DNA from: Candidatus Sulfopaludibacter sp. SbA3
GTDB taxonomy: Bacteria; Acidobacteriota; Terriglobia; 20CM-2-55-15
DNA length: 8,433 bases
Direction: 5' to 3'
Assembly: GCA_945861845.1 (NCBI GenBank)
Contig: CAMAWS010000113.1
Span: forward strand, 1 to 8,433
The notes beneath the pieces are model-generated. The model had not been told where the DNA came from, did no database searches, and worked only from the letters and a program-made list of their open reading frames with translations. This document shows, piece after piece, positions 1-5,501 of this stretch; within the stretch, counting starts at the first letter, position 1; each line of letters begins with the position of its first letter. The position numbers and the translations under genes were made by a program.

Positions 1-1
1 C

Positions 2-313
2 GGACCGGTGACCAGCTTCTACCACAGCGAAGTCACAGAGCTTTACTATGTGGTCCGCGGTGGAGGCACAGCAATGATGGGCGGCGAACTGGAGAAAGCA
101 ACCTGGGACGACTCGAACAGCGCCTCCATCAGGAACGTACGCGGACCGAGCGTCAATGGAACGATGAAGAATGCCCAACAGATGAAGTTCGCTGCGGGCG
201 ACGCTTTCATCGTCACCCCGGGCGTACCGCATTCGGTGACCTACGAAGTGAACGAAACAACCGACATCATCCGAGTCGTCGTCGATCCAAAGGGTGCTTT
301 GACACTTAAGTAG
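2..313 (+). CDS. Cupin-domain protein, C-terminal part (5' end outside window)
   Basis: The frame is open from the left edge and ends at TAG 311-313, so this is the last ~103 codons of a gene that begins upstream. A GTG at position 8 is in frame but is not a credible start, because the residues before and after it align with the middle of the next gene. The segment is a single cupin barrel. Motif 1 reads FYHSEVTELYYVVRGGG, where the His and Glu are likely metal ligands. Motif 2 reads GDAFIVTPGVPH, with the second ligand His. By hand alignment about half of the ~100 residues match the following gene, so the two are tandem paralogues. By analogy it probably has an exported N-terminus, but that part is not visible. 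Enzymatic or sugar- or metal-binding role is unknown; cupins are too diverse to assign one. Confidence 0.85.
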   Translation, partial: GPVTSFYHSEVTELYYVVRGGGTAMMGGELEKATWDDSNSASIRNVRGPSVNGTMKNAQQMKFAAGDAFIVTPGVPHSVTYEVNETTDIIRVVVDPKGALTLK

Positions 314-320
314 AATTATT

Positions 321-327
321 AAAGGAG
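321..327 (+). promoter_or_regulatory. Ribosome binding site deciding the start of the second cupin gene
   Basis: AAAGGAG lies eight bases before the ATG at 336. An in-frame GTG at 327 overlaps this Shine-Dalgarno sequence and has none of its own, so ATG 336 is the better start. Confidence 0.7.
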
Positions 328-335
328 TGCTACCG

Positions 336-941
336 ATGCGAAATATTGCGATGCCGGGGCTTGTTGCCCTGATCCTCGTCCTCGTTATGACTTATGCCCC
401 GGCAAGCGGACACGCGCAGGGCCAGGCGCCACCTTCCTCTGGCAGGCCAGCCCCGCCGAACATGCCCGGAAACTTCACATTCATACCCAAGGGAGCACAG
501 GAGGCGACACTCAAGTCCATCATCGACGGGGCTCCCCAGGACCAGGCGGTTCGCATGGTCGATACGCCTACCGGTCATCTCGGCGCCTATGTGCTCCATT
601 ATGAACCGCGGACACCGGCGCCCGGCGCGCCGGCTAACGCGTTCTATCACAGCGATATCACGGAGCTTTACGTTGTAACGAAGGGCGCTGGAACGATCCT
701 GCTTGGCGGCGAACTCGCCAATCCAACGTGGGGCGACCCGAACGGCCGGGCGGTTAAAGAGATCAGCGGACCGACGGCGAACGGCCGGATGTCGGGAAGT
801 TATACGACCCAGAAAATTGCGGCCGGCGACGTGTTTATTGTTCCGCCCGGCGTCCCGCACGCAATGGGATACGAAGTGACGACGCCCCTGGAAATACTCC
901 GAATCGTGATCGATCCCAAGAAGCTTCTACCCGCAAAGTAG
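336..941 (+). CDS. Secreted single-domain cupin protein
   Basis: 201 residues from ATG 336. Residues 1-27 form a Sec signal peptide: a short basic start, a Leu/Val/Ala core at about 7-19, and a likely cut after the Ala of SGHA. A Pro-rich linker (28-45) follows, then one cupin barrel from about 48 to 195. Motif 1 (FYHSDITELYVVTKGAG) supplies His105 and Glu110. Motif 2 (GDVFIVPPGVPH) supplies His175. The first His of the classical HxH pair is Phe103, and the usual motif 2 Asn is Tyr179, so at most a three-residue metal site remains. The gene starts 22 bases after the preceding paralogue and probably shares its transcript. It would act in the periplasm or outside the cell. The substrate is unknown. 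It could be a small oxygenase, isomerase or binding protein; I see no basis to choose. Confidence 0.88.
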   Translation: MRNIAMPGLVALILVLVMTYAPASGHAQGQAPPSSGRPAPPNMPGNFTFIPKGAQEATLKSIIDGAPQDQAVRMVDTPTGHLGAYVLHYEPRTPAPGAPANAFYHSDITELYVVTKGAGTILLGGELANPTWGDPNGRAVKEISGPTANGRMSGSYTTQKIAAGDVFIVPPGVPHAMGYEVTTPLEILRIVIDPKKLLPAK

Positions 942-965
942 CGGCTGTGGAATTCCGGCCTGGAG

Positions 966-971
966 TACAAT
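966..971 (+). promoter_or_regulatory. Possible -10 box upstream of msrP
   Basis: TACAAT matches the sigma-70 -10 consensus at five of six bases and lies 21 bases before the msrP ATG. That would give a short leader holding the Shine-Dalgarno AGGAG (983-987). No good -35 hexamer is visible at 15-18 bases upstream, so msrP may instead be read from the cupin transcript across the 51-base gap. Confidence 0.3.
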
Positions 972-992
972 AGACGCACTTAGGAGAAAACC

Positions 993-1952
993 ATGTTGAT
1001 CAATCGAGCATCCGATATCCCTTCGTCCGAAATCACATCCGAGGGGATTTACCACAACAGGCGCGAGTTCATCAAAACGGCATCTGCGGCCGTCGCGGCG
1101 GCCGCGACCGGATTGCTTCTTCCAGCATGTACTGAGGCTGCCGCGCCTCAACTCCCGGGCAAGCAACCAGGCAAGTACGACACGAATGAGAAGATGACGC
1201 CGTACGAAGACGTCACGACATACAACAACTTCTATGAATTCGGCACCGGCAAGGACGAGCCCGCGAAACTATCGCGCAGTTTCAAGCCACTGCCATGGAC
1301 TGTCGCCGTTGAGGGCCTTGTAAAGAAGCCGGCAGTCTACGCGTACGACGACCTGATCAAGGGTCTCACGATGGAAGACCGCGTCTATCGCATGCGGTGC
1401 GTTGAAGCGTGGTCCATGGTCATCCCGTGGCTCGGATTCCCGCTTGCCGACCTGATCAAGAAACTCGAACCACTGCCATCGGCAAAGTACGTGGAGTTCA
1501 CAACACTGAACGCTCCGGATCGAATGCCAGGCCAGCGCCCGTCCTTCTTTGGCGGCGGCCTCAAGTGGCCCTACGTCGAAGGCCTCCGGATGGATGAAGC
1601 AATGAATCCGCTGACGCTTCTTGCAACCGGCCTCTACGGCAAGGCGTTGCCGAATCAGAACGGCGCGCCGATCCGCCTTGTTACTCCGTGGAAGTACGGA
1701 TTCAAGGGGATCAAGTCGATCGTGAAGATTCGTTTCGTCGATAAGGAACCTGGCAACACCTGGAAACTGACTGGTCCGAGCGAGTACGGTTTCTTCGCCA
1801 ATGTGAACCCCACGGTCGATCATCCACGCTGGAGCCAGGCGAGCGAACGCCGGCTGGGCGAATTCCTCAAGCGGAAGACCTTGATGTTCAATGGCTATGC
1901 CGAGCAGGTAGCGCAAATGTATTCCGGCATGGACCTGCGTAAAAACTATTAG
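993..1952 (+). CDS. msrP: Protein-methionine-sulfoxide reductase, molybdopterin catalytic subunit MsrP (YedY)
   Basis: 319 residues, close to the E. coli protein (334). MsrP is a periplasmic molybdoenzyme that reduces methionine sulfoxide in oxidised envelope proteins, taking electrons from the haem protein MsrQ. A twin-arginine signal is present: NRREFIKTA (Arg23-Arg24) followed by an Ala/Leu core to about residue 45, fitting export of a folded cofactor-bearing protein. Family landmarks run end to end: YNNFYEFG (77-84), YRMRCVEAW (132-140) where Cys136 is the expected molybdenum ligand, then [28 protein letters not shown] and VDHPRWSQA, and the C-terminal [22 protein letters not shown] 993 has the Shine-Dalgarno AGGAG six bases upstream. 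msrQ follows directly with a one-base overlap. One oddity is Cys46 in LLPAC at the end of the signal, which resembles a lipobox. The assignment is very secure. Confidence 0.97.
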   Translation: MLINRASDIPSSEITSEGIYHNRREFIKTASAAVAAAATGLLLPACTEAAAPQLPGKQPGKYDTNEKMTPYEDVTTYNNFYEFGTGKDEPAKLSRSFKPLPWTVAVEGLVKKPAVYAYDDLIKGLTMEDRVYRMRCVEAWSMVIPWLGFPLADLIKKLEPLPSAKYVEFTTLNAPDRMPGQRPSFFGGGLKWPYVEGLRMDEAMNPLTLLATGLYGKALPNQNGAPIRLVTPWKYGFKGIKSIVKIRFVDKEPGNTWKLTGPSEYGFFANVNPTVDHPRWSQASERRLGEFLKRKTLMFNGYAEQVAQMYSGMDLRKNY

Positions 1953-2593
1953 TGGGTCGAAGGTTTAATCGTTGGTGGGTAATCAAGCCGGCGGTCTTCA
2001 TGGTGTGCCTCGGACCGCTGGCCTGGCTTATCTGGGCAGCCTTTACCGATAACCTCAGCGCTAACCCGATCGACGAAATCACGGACACAACGGGCCGCTG
2101 GACGCTCCGCTTCCTCCTGATTACTCTCAGCCTCACTCCGTTACGCAAAATCACCGGCTGGACCGGGTTTATCCGGTTTCGGAGAATGCTCGGCCTGTTC
2201 GCGTTTTTCCATAGCGTCCTCCATTTCACTACCTGGATCTGGCTGGACAAGTTTTTCGATACCAGCGAGATGATCAAGGACGTTGCGCTTCGGCCGTTCA
2301 TTACAGCCGGATTCACGGCGTTCGTCCTGATGATTCCGCTGGCAGTAACATCCACGCGGAAATGGATCAGCAGGCTCGGTGGCCGCCGATGGCAGGCGCT
2401 GCATCGTTTGACCTACGTCTGTGCAATCGCCGGTGTGCTGCATTACATCTGGCTGGTCAAACTCGACTGGACGTATCCGGCCCAATACGCCGCCGTGTTG
2501 GCTTTACTCCTCGGCTACCGCGTGTGGGCCGCGTTTCAATCCCGGCCTGCCGCATCGAGCAAGTTACCCGATCCGAAACAGCAAGTGGGATAG
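1952..2593 (+). CDS. msrQ: MsrQ (YedZ), haem b membrane partner of MsrP
   Basis: 213 residues, the usual length for this family of ferric-reductase-like membrane proteins. MsrQ passes electrons from the quinone pool or a cytosolic flavin source through haem b to MsrP in the periplasm. About six hydrophobic segments are visible, near residues 11-31, 51-63, 79-98, 113-132, 150-168 and 176-195. Candidate haem ligands are His87 and His91 (FFHSVLHFTTW), His151 (ALHRLTYV) and His164 (GVLHYIWLVK), all in family-typical places. The start is GTG 1952; its G is also the last base of the msrP stop (TAGTG). No Shine-Dalgarno stands before it, so translation is probably coupled to msrP termination. The C-terminal tail after about residue 196 is polar and cytosolic. 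Confidence 0.95.
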   Translation: MGRRFNRWWVIKPAVFMVCLGPLAWLIWAAFTDNLSANPIDEITDTTGRWTLRFLLITLSLTPLRKITGWTGFIRFRRMLGLFAFFHSVLHFTTWIWLDKFFDTSEMIKDVALRPFITAGFTAFVLMIPLAVTSTRKWISRLGGRRWQALHRLTYVCAIAGVLHYIWLVKLDWTYPAQYAAVLALLLGYRVWAAFQSRPAASSKLPDPKQQVG

Positions 2594-2602
2594 GGGAGCA
2601 GG

Positions 2603-2734
2603 GATTTTGAAATTGGACTGCATCTCAAATCCGAAATCCGAAATATCAGATTGGACCTCGGGGAGGATCGCCAGTCCAATTCAAGATTTCGGATTTCGGG
2701 ATTTGAGATGCAGGATTCGTCCAATTTCAAAATC
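2603..2734. repeat. Nested 132-bp imperfect palindrome between convergent msrQ and tolC-like genes
   Basis: The outer arms are an exact 16-bp inverted repeat (2603-2618 with 2719-2734). Inside them 2619-2644 pairs with 2686-2712 (26 bp, one bulged G on the right), leaving a 6-base bulge at 2713-2718. After a small internal loop, ATTGGAC 2650-2656 pairs with GTCCAAT 2674-2680 around a 17-base loop. About 49 pairs form in all. The left arm also holds a 7-base tandem repeat, AAATCCG twice (2628-2641). The element fills nearly the whole gap between the msrQ stop and the end of the - strand gene. It could form a cruciform or a hairpin in either transcript. There is no clear U-run, so it looks like a dispersed palindromic element rather than a plain terminator, though it may still stop both transcripts. 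Confidence 0.85.
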
Positions 2735-2745
2735 TCGGAGTTGAT

Positions 2746-4044
2746 TCACCACGCCACCCCCACAGCCCGCCGATATTCGATTTCGGCGCTCCGGACGCCG
2801 AAGAGCGCATTCACATGGCGGAACCGGGCGGCGGCGAGCGCAGCCTGAGCGCCTATCACATCGATCTGTGTTGTGACCTGAGCCTCAAAACGCAGACGGG
2901 ATAGAGCCAGTTCCTCTTCGGACAGCCGGAGGGACTCCTCGGAAGCGCGCAGCAACTCCCGGGCGGATGCGAAGGCTTCAACGGCGACTCGGACGTCGAC
3001 TTCAATCTGATCGCGAACATCCTTGGCTCGAATCTCGGCCTGACGAAGTTGACTCTGCGCCGTCTCGCGATGAGCGGCGCGCCGGCCGCCCTCAAAAAGC
3101 GGCACATTCACCTGAATACCCAGGGTTCGCGTTGGAATGAAGACGCTTCGGTTACCACTGTTGCCGTAGTCCGCAAATGCGCGAACACTCGGCAGCGCTT
3201 CGGCATGCGCAGCGCCTAAGGTAAGCCGGGCCGCGGCCAGCCGATTTTCTTCCGACCGCAACTCCGGCCGGTTCCGAAATGCAGTTGCAACAGCCTCGGC
3301 GGCCGTCGAAGGCTCGAAGGCGCCGGAGGCCAGCGCATCCGTCAACTCAACCCGGGCATCAAGTCTGTCGCCAATAGCGCGCAACAATCGGAGTTCCGAG
3401 GTCCGCGCCTGATTGCGTGATTCCACAAATTCATACTGGTCGGCCGCAAGCCTGGCCTGGGCACGGGTAACATCAAGACCCGTTCCTGCGCCCGCCTCTC
3501 TTCTGTCGCTCGCAAGCTTGAGCAGAGTCTCATCCAGGGCAATTTGCGCGGTCACCGATTCGGCCCTTGCGCGAGCGCGCTGAACGCCGAAGTACAGAGT
3601 TGCAACCATTGCTGCAACGCGATTCCTTACAGCCTGGGTGTCGAACTCCGAGGACCCGGCAGATTCCCGCGCCGACCGGTATCTGCGAATAAGACTGAGG
3701 TCCAACAGGGGTTCCGAGTACAGGACTCGCGCGTCCAGGTTGCTGAATGGCCCGGCCATGTGTGGAATGCCAGGAAAGTCCAGTCCTCGGGATCCCAGAT
3801 TGATCGTCTGATTGGTATACCCCGCCGCGCCGCTGACATTCGGAAGCAACGCGGAAAACTGTTCTTTGGCTCGTGAGCGCGCCTGGATCTGTACTTCCCC
3901 GGCGATGCCGACATCCGCATTGCTCTCGAGCGCGGCCCGAATGGCGTCGTTCACAGTCAAGGTTCGCTGCGGGCCCTGCTGTCCGGCGGCCGGAAGGCAG
4001 ATCATCGCCAGGATTACCAATTGAAAAACAGCTTTCATCCACAT
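2746..4044 (-). CDS. TolC-family outer membrane efflux protein
   Basis: 432 residues, within the usual TolC range (about 410-500). It has an N-terminal signal peptide (hydrophobic run FQLVILAMICLPAAG, residues 7-21). Two repeated outer-membrane-efflux halves follow, at about 28-220 and 235-430. Each is rich in long Ala/Arg/Glu helices that would form the periplasmic tunnel, and FPGIPHMAGPFSNLDARVLY in the first half lies in a probable barrel strand region. Proteins of this type form trimeric exit ducts for efflux pumps or type I secretion. No inner-membrane pump or adaptor gene lies beside it here, so the partner is unknown. ATG 4044 is preceded by GAGGGG (4051-4056) at six bases; a second ATG at 4038 would be 12 bases away, so the first is preferred. 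It is divergent from the VWA gene and convergent with msrQ. Confidence 0.92.
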   Translation of the reverse strand: MWMKAVFQLVILAMICLPAAGQQGPQRTLTVNDAIRAALESNADVGIAGEVQIQARSRAKEQFSALLPNVSGAAGYTNQTINLGSRGLDFPGIPHMAGPFSNLDARVLYSEPLLDLSLIRRYRSARESAGSSEFDTQAVRNRVAAMVATLYFGVQRARARAESVTAQIALDETLLKLASDRREAGAGTGLDVTRAQARLAADQYEFVESRNQARTSELRLLRAIGDRLDARVELTDALASGAFEPSTAAEAVATAFRNRPELRSEENRLAAARLTLGAAHAEALPSVRAFADYGNSGNRSVFIPTRTLGIQVNVPLFEGGRRAAHRETAQSQLRQAEIRAKDVRDQIEVDVRVAVEAFASARELLRASEESLRLSEEELALSRLRFEAQVTTQIDVIGAQAALAAARFRHVNALFGVRSAEIEYRRAVGVAW

Positions 4045-4095
4045 AAAGTGCCCCTCGCCTCAAGATATTCGCTATCATACCGATCCTGACTCCGG
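4045..4095. promoter_or_regulatory. Divergent intergenic region with overlapping -10-like boxes
   Basis: This 51-base gap must hold the promoters of both flanking genes. TATCAT (4073-4078, + strand) and TATGAT (4079-4074, - strand) are both -10-like and overlap on the same bases because of the near-palindrome TATCATA. The - strand box would give a leader of about 20 bases carrying the Shine-Dalgarno of the efflux gene. No convincing -35 is seen for either direction. Confidence 0.3.
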
Positions 4096-4974
4096 ATGAT
4101 CCTAATGAAGTACTTTCTGTTGCTGGCTGCGTTGTTCCAATACACGCTTTCGGTCGACGTTGACCTGGCGGTATTCAATCTCTCCGTTACAGACAGGAAC
4201 GGCCGCCCAGTCTCCGGCCTGACTCAGGATAATTTTCGAGTCCTCGAAGAGGGCACAGAACAACACATCAGGATATTCCAGCCTGAAGACAGCCCTGCCA
4301 CAGTCGGTCTTGTCATCGATAACAGCGGAAGCATGGTTAAGAAGCGCGCCGAAGTGGTGAAAGCCGCCAACGCCTTTGTCGCAGCGGTTCACCCCGATGA
4401 CGAAGTCTTCATCGTCAATTTCAACAGGCGAACCTGGCTCGGGCTGCCGCCGTCAATGTTGTTTACCAGCAATATCCTGCAGCTTCGGACGGCCCTGCTT
4501 ACCATCGGCGCCGAAGGCACTACGGCACTTTACGACGCAGTCCAGGCAGGCCTGAAACACCTCGAAAAAGGAACCAGGCAGCGAAAGGCTCTCGTTGTTC
4601 TCAGCGATGGCGGCGACAATGCAAGCCTGGCCACGCTGGATGAAATCAGCCAGACAGCAGCTCGATCGAGCGCCACCATCTATGCCATCGGTCTCTATGA
4701 TCGTGATGAAAGGAACCGGCAGCCCGGCGTATTACGGGACCTCGCGAGATCGACTGGAGGCCGAGCCTACTTTCCGACTCGCCCCGTAGCTTTGCACGAA
4801 GTGTGGCGCGATATTGCCGGCGACCTTCGGGGGCAATACACAATCGCGTTTGCCTCAAGCAACAGCCGCCACGACGGTTCTTTCCGGAAGGTCAAGGTCA
4901 CTGCCGTCGACAATCGAGGCCGCCCACTGGAAGTCCGCACTCGCCCAGGCTATACGACACCGATCTCCAATTAG
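4096..4974 (+). CDS. Secreted VWFA-related (acidobacterial-type) protein
   Basis: 292 residues from ATG 4096, or 289 from ATG 4105; neither has a good Shine-Dalgarno. The second gives the cleaner signal peptide (MKYFLLLAALFQYTLS). Residues 20-66 form a strand-rich lead-in with VTDRNGRPVSGL and NFRVLEEG, typical of the VWFA-related family common in Acidobacteriota. The VWA fold spans about 69-250. Its metal (MIDAS) site is intact: DNSGS (Asp75, Ser77, Ser79), Thr142 or Thr143 in EGTTALYDA, and Asp171 in VVLSDGGDN. The tail (248-290) has YTIAF, FRKVKV and a closing RTRPGY, a usual ending for this family. It probably binds a protein or surface ligand through the metal site, outside the cytoplasm; the partner is unknown. 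The bacilliredoxin gene follows after 17 bases but appears to have its own promoter. Confidence 0.9.
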   Translation: MILMKYFLLLAALFQYTLSVDVDLAVFNLSVTDRNGRPVSGLTQDNFRVLEEGTEQHIRIFQPEDSPATVGLVIDNSGSMVKKRAEVVKAANAFVAAVHPDDEVFIVNFNRRTWLGLPPSMLFTSNILQLRTALLTIGAEGTTALYDAVQAGLKHLEKGTRQRKALVVLSDGGDNASLATLDEISQTAARSSATIYAIGLYDRDERNRQPGVLRDLARSTGGRAYFPTRPVALHEVWRDIAGDLRGQYTIAFASSNSRHDGSFRKVKVTAVDNRGRPLEVRTRPGYTTPISN

Positions 4975-4976
4975 CA

Positions 4977-4985
4977 TGGTAGAAT
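4977..4985 (+). promoter_or_regulatory. Extended -10 promoter for a probably leaderless bacilliredoxin mRNA
   Basis: TGGTAGAAT reads as an extended -10 (TGn plus TAGAAT, five of six consensus bases). Transcription would start about seven bases downstream, at or next to the A of the ATG at 4992. There is no Shine-Dalgarno between the upstream stop and this ATG, which fits a leaderless message. This is inferred from pattern only. Confidence 0.4.
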
Positions 4986-4991
4986 TCCGCC

Positions 4992-5423
4992 ATGCCATAT
5001 CCTGAATTTCTCATTCAACCGATGCGTGAAGAATTAACCCGTTTGGGCGTCGAAGAAACCCGGACGCCCGAAGAACTTGATGCTGTAATCAGCAATACGA
5101 AAGGCACGGTAATGGTTATCGTGAACTCCGTATGCGGGTGCGCAGCAGGACGAGCCCGTCCGGGCGTTGCGATGGCTTTGAAAAATGCCGTCGTCCCGGA
5201 CAAAGTAGTGACCGTATTTGCCGGCGGAGATATCGAAGCGACAGATCGTGCGCGGAGCTATTTCAAAGGATATCCGCCGTCATCGCCTGCCGTAGGGCTG
5301 TTGCAGGACGGCCAGATTGTTTACATGCTGCAACGGCATCAGATCGAAGGCCGCGAGGCGCCCGAAATCGCGAAGGATCTTACCGACGCGTTCAGCAAGT
5401 TCTGCGCCCCCGTCGCGAAATAG
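4992..5423 (+). CDS. Bacilliredoxin, BrxA/BrxB (YphP/YqiW) family
   Basis: 143 residues, the usual size for this thioredoxin-fold family. Bacilliredoxins remove bacillithiol from S-bacillithiolated proteins in the cytosol and so reverse oxidative thiol capping. The active site VNSVCGCAAGRARP (Cys48-Gly49-Cys50) has the CGC form typical of the family instead of the CxxC of thioredoxin. The N-terminal MPYPEFLIQPMREELTRLG and the later stretch with RSYFKGYPPSSPAVGLLQDG and the terminal helix also match the family throughout. No signal peptide or membrane segment is present. ATG 4992 is the only sensible start and lacks a Shine-Dalgarno. The gene implies that the host makes bacillithiol or a related thiol, which has been proposed for some Acidobacteriota; the biosynthesis genes are not in this window. 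BrxA and BrxB cannot be told apart here, so no symbol is given. Confidence 0.93.
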   Translation: MPYPEFLIQPMREELTRLGVEETRTPEELDAVISNTKGTVMVIVNSVCGCAAGRARPGVAMALKNAVVPDKVVTVFAGGDIEATDRARSYFKGYPPSSPAVGLLQDGQIVYMLQRHQIEGREAPEIAKDLTDAFSKFCAPVAK

Positions 5424-5435
5424 CAAATAAGGGGC

Positions 5436-5501
5436 AAGGAAATGAGGGACAGTGAGCAATTTCTGTACTGCAAGAAATTGCTCACTGTCCCTCATTTCCT
5501 T
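5436..5501. repeat. Perfect 29-bp inverted repeat overlapping the end of the oxidoreductase gene
   Basis: The left arm, 5436-5464, is the exact reverse complement of the right arm, 5473-5501, with an 8-base loop GTACTGCA between them. It contains GAGGGACAGTGAGCAA and its mirror. The element begins 12 bases after the bacilliredoxin stop. Its right arm covers the last six complete codons plus the TGA of the - strand gene. No run of T follows the stem on the + strand, and only a broken one (TTATTTGC) on the - strand, so it is not a textbook intrinsic terminator. It is strong enough as a hairpin to end or protect both convergent transcripts. Its small size and perfect arms suggest a mobile palindromic element of the REP or MITE type. 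Confidence 0.92.

Noticed and set aside
330..860. Open frame of 176 codons on the - strand, opposite the second cupin gene
   Set aside because: Arg-rich, low-complexity translation with no recognisable domain; lies fully antisense to a gene with a clear signal peptide and cupin motifs.
1269..1916. Open frame of 215 codons on the - strand within msrP
   Set aside because: Antisense shadow of a strongly conserved enzyme gene; no domain or ribosome binding site.
2628..2641. Start of a CRISPR or tandem repeat array (AAATCCG units)
   Set aside because: Only two full 7-base units, no spacers, and they are part of the palindrome arm.
3530..4078. Second - strand frame of 182 codons overlapping the efflux gene
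   Set aside because: Same strand but other frame; translation lacks any family features, while the 2746-4044 frame gives a full TolC-like protein.
5436..5501. Simple rho-independent terminator
   Set aside because: No U-run follows the stem on either strand apart from a broken TTATTTGC, and one arm is inside a coding sequence; a termination role stays possible but is not shown.
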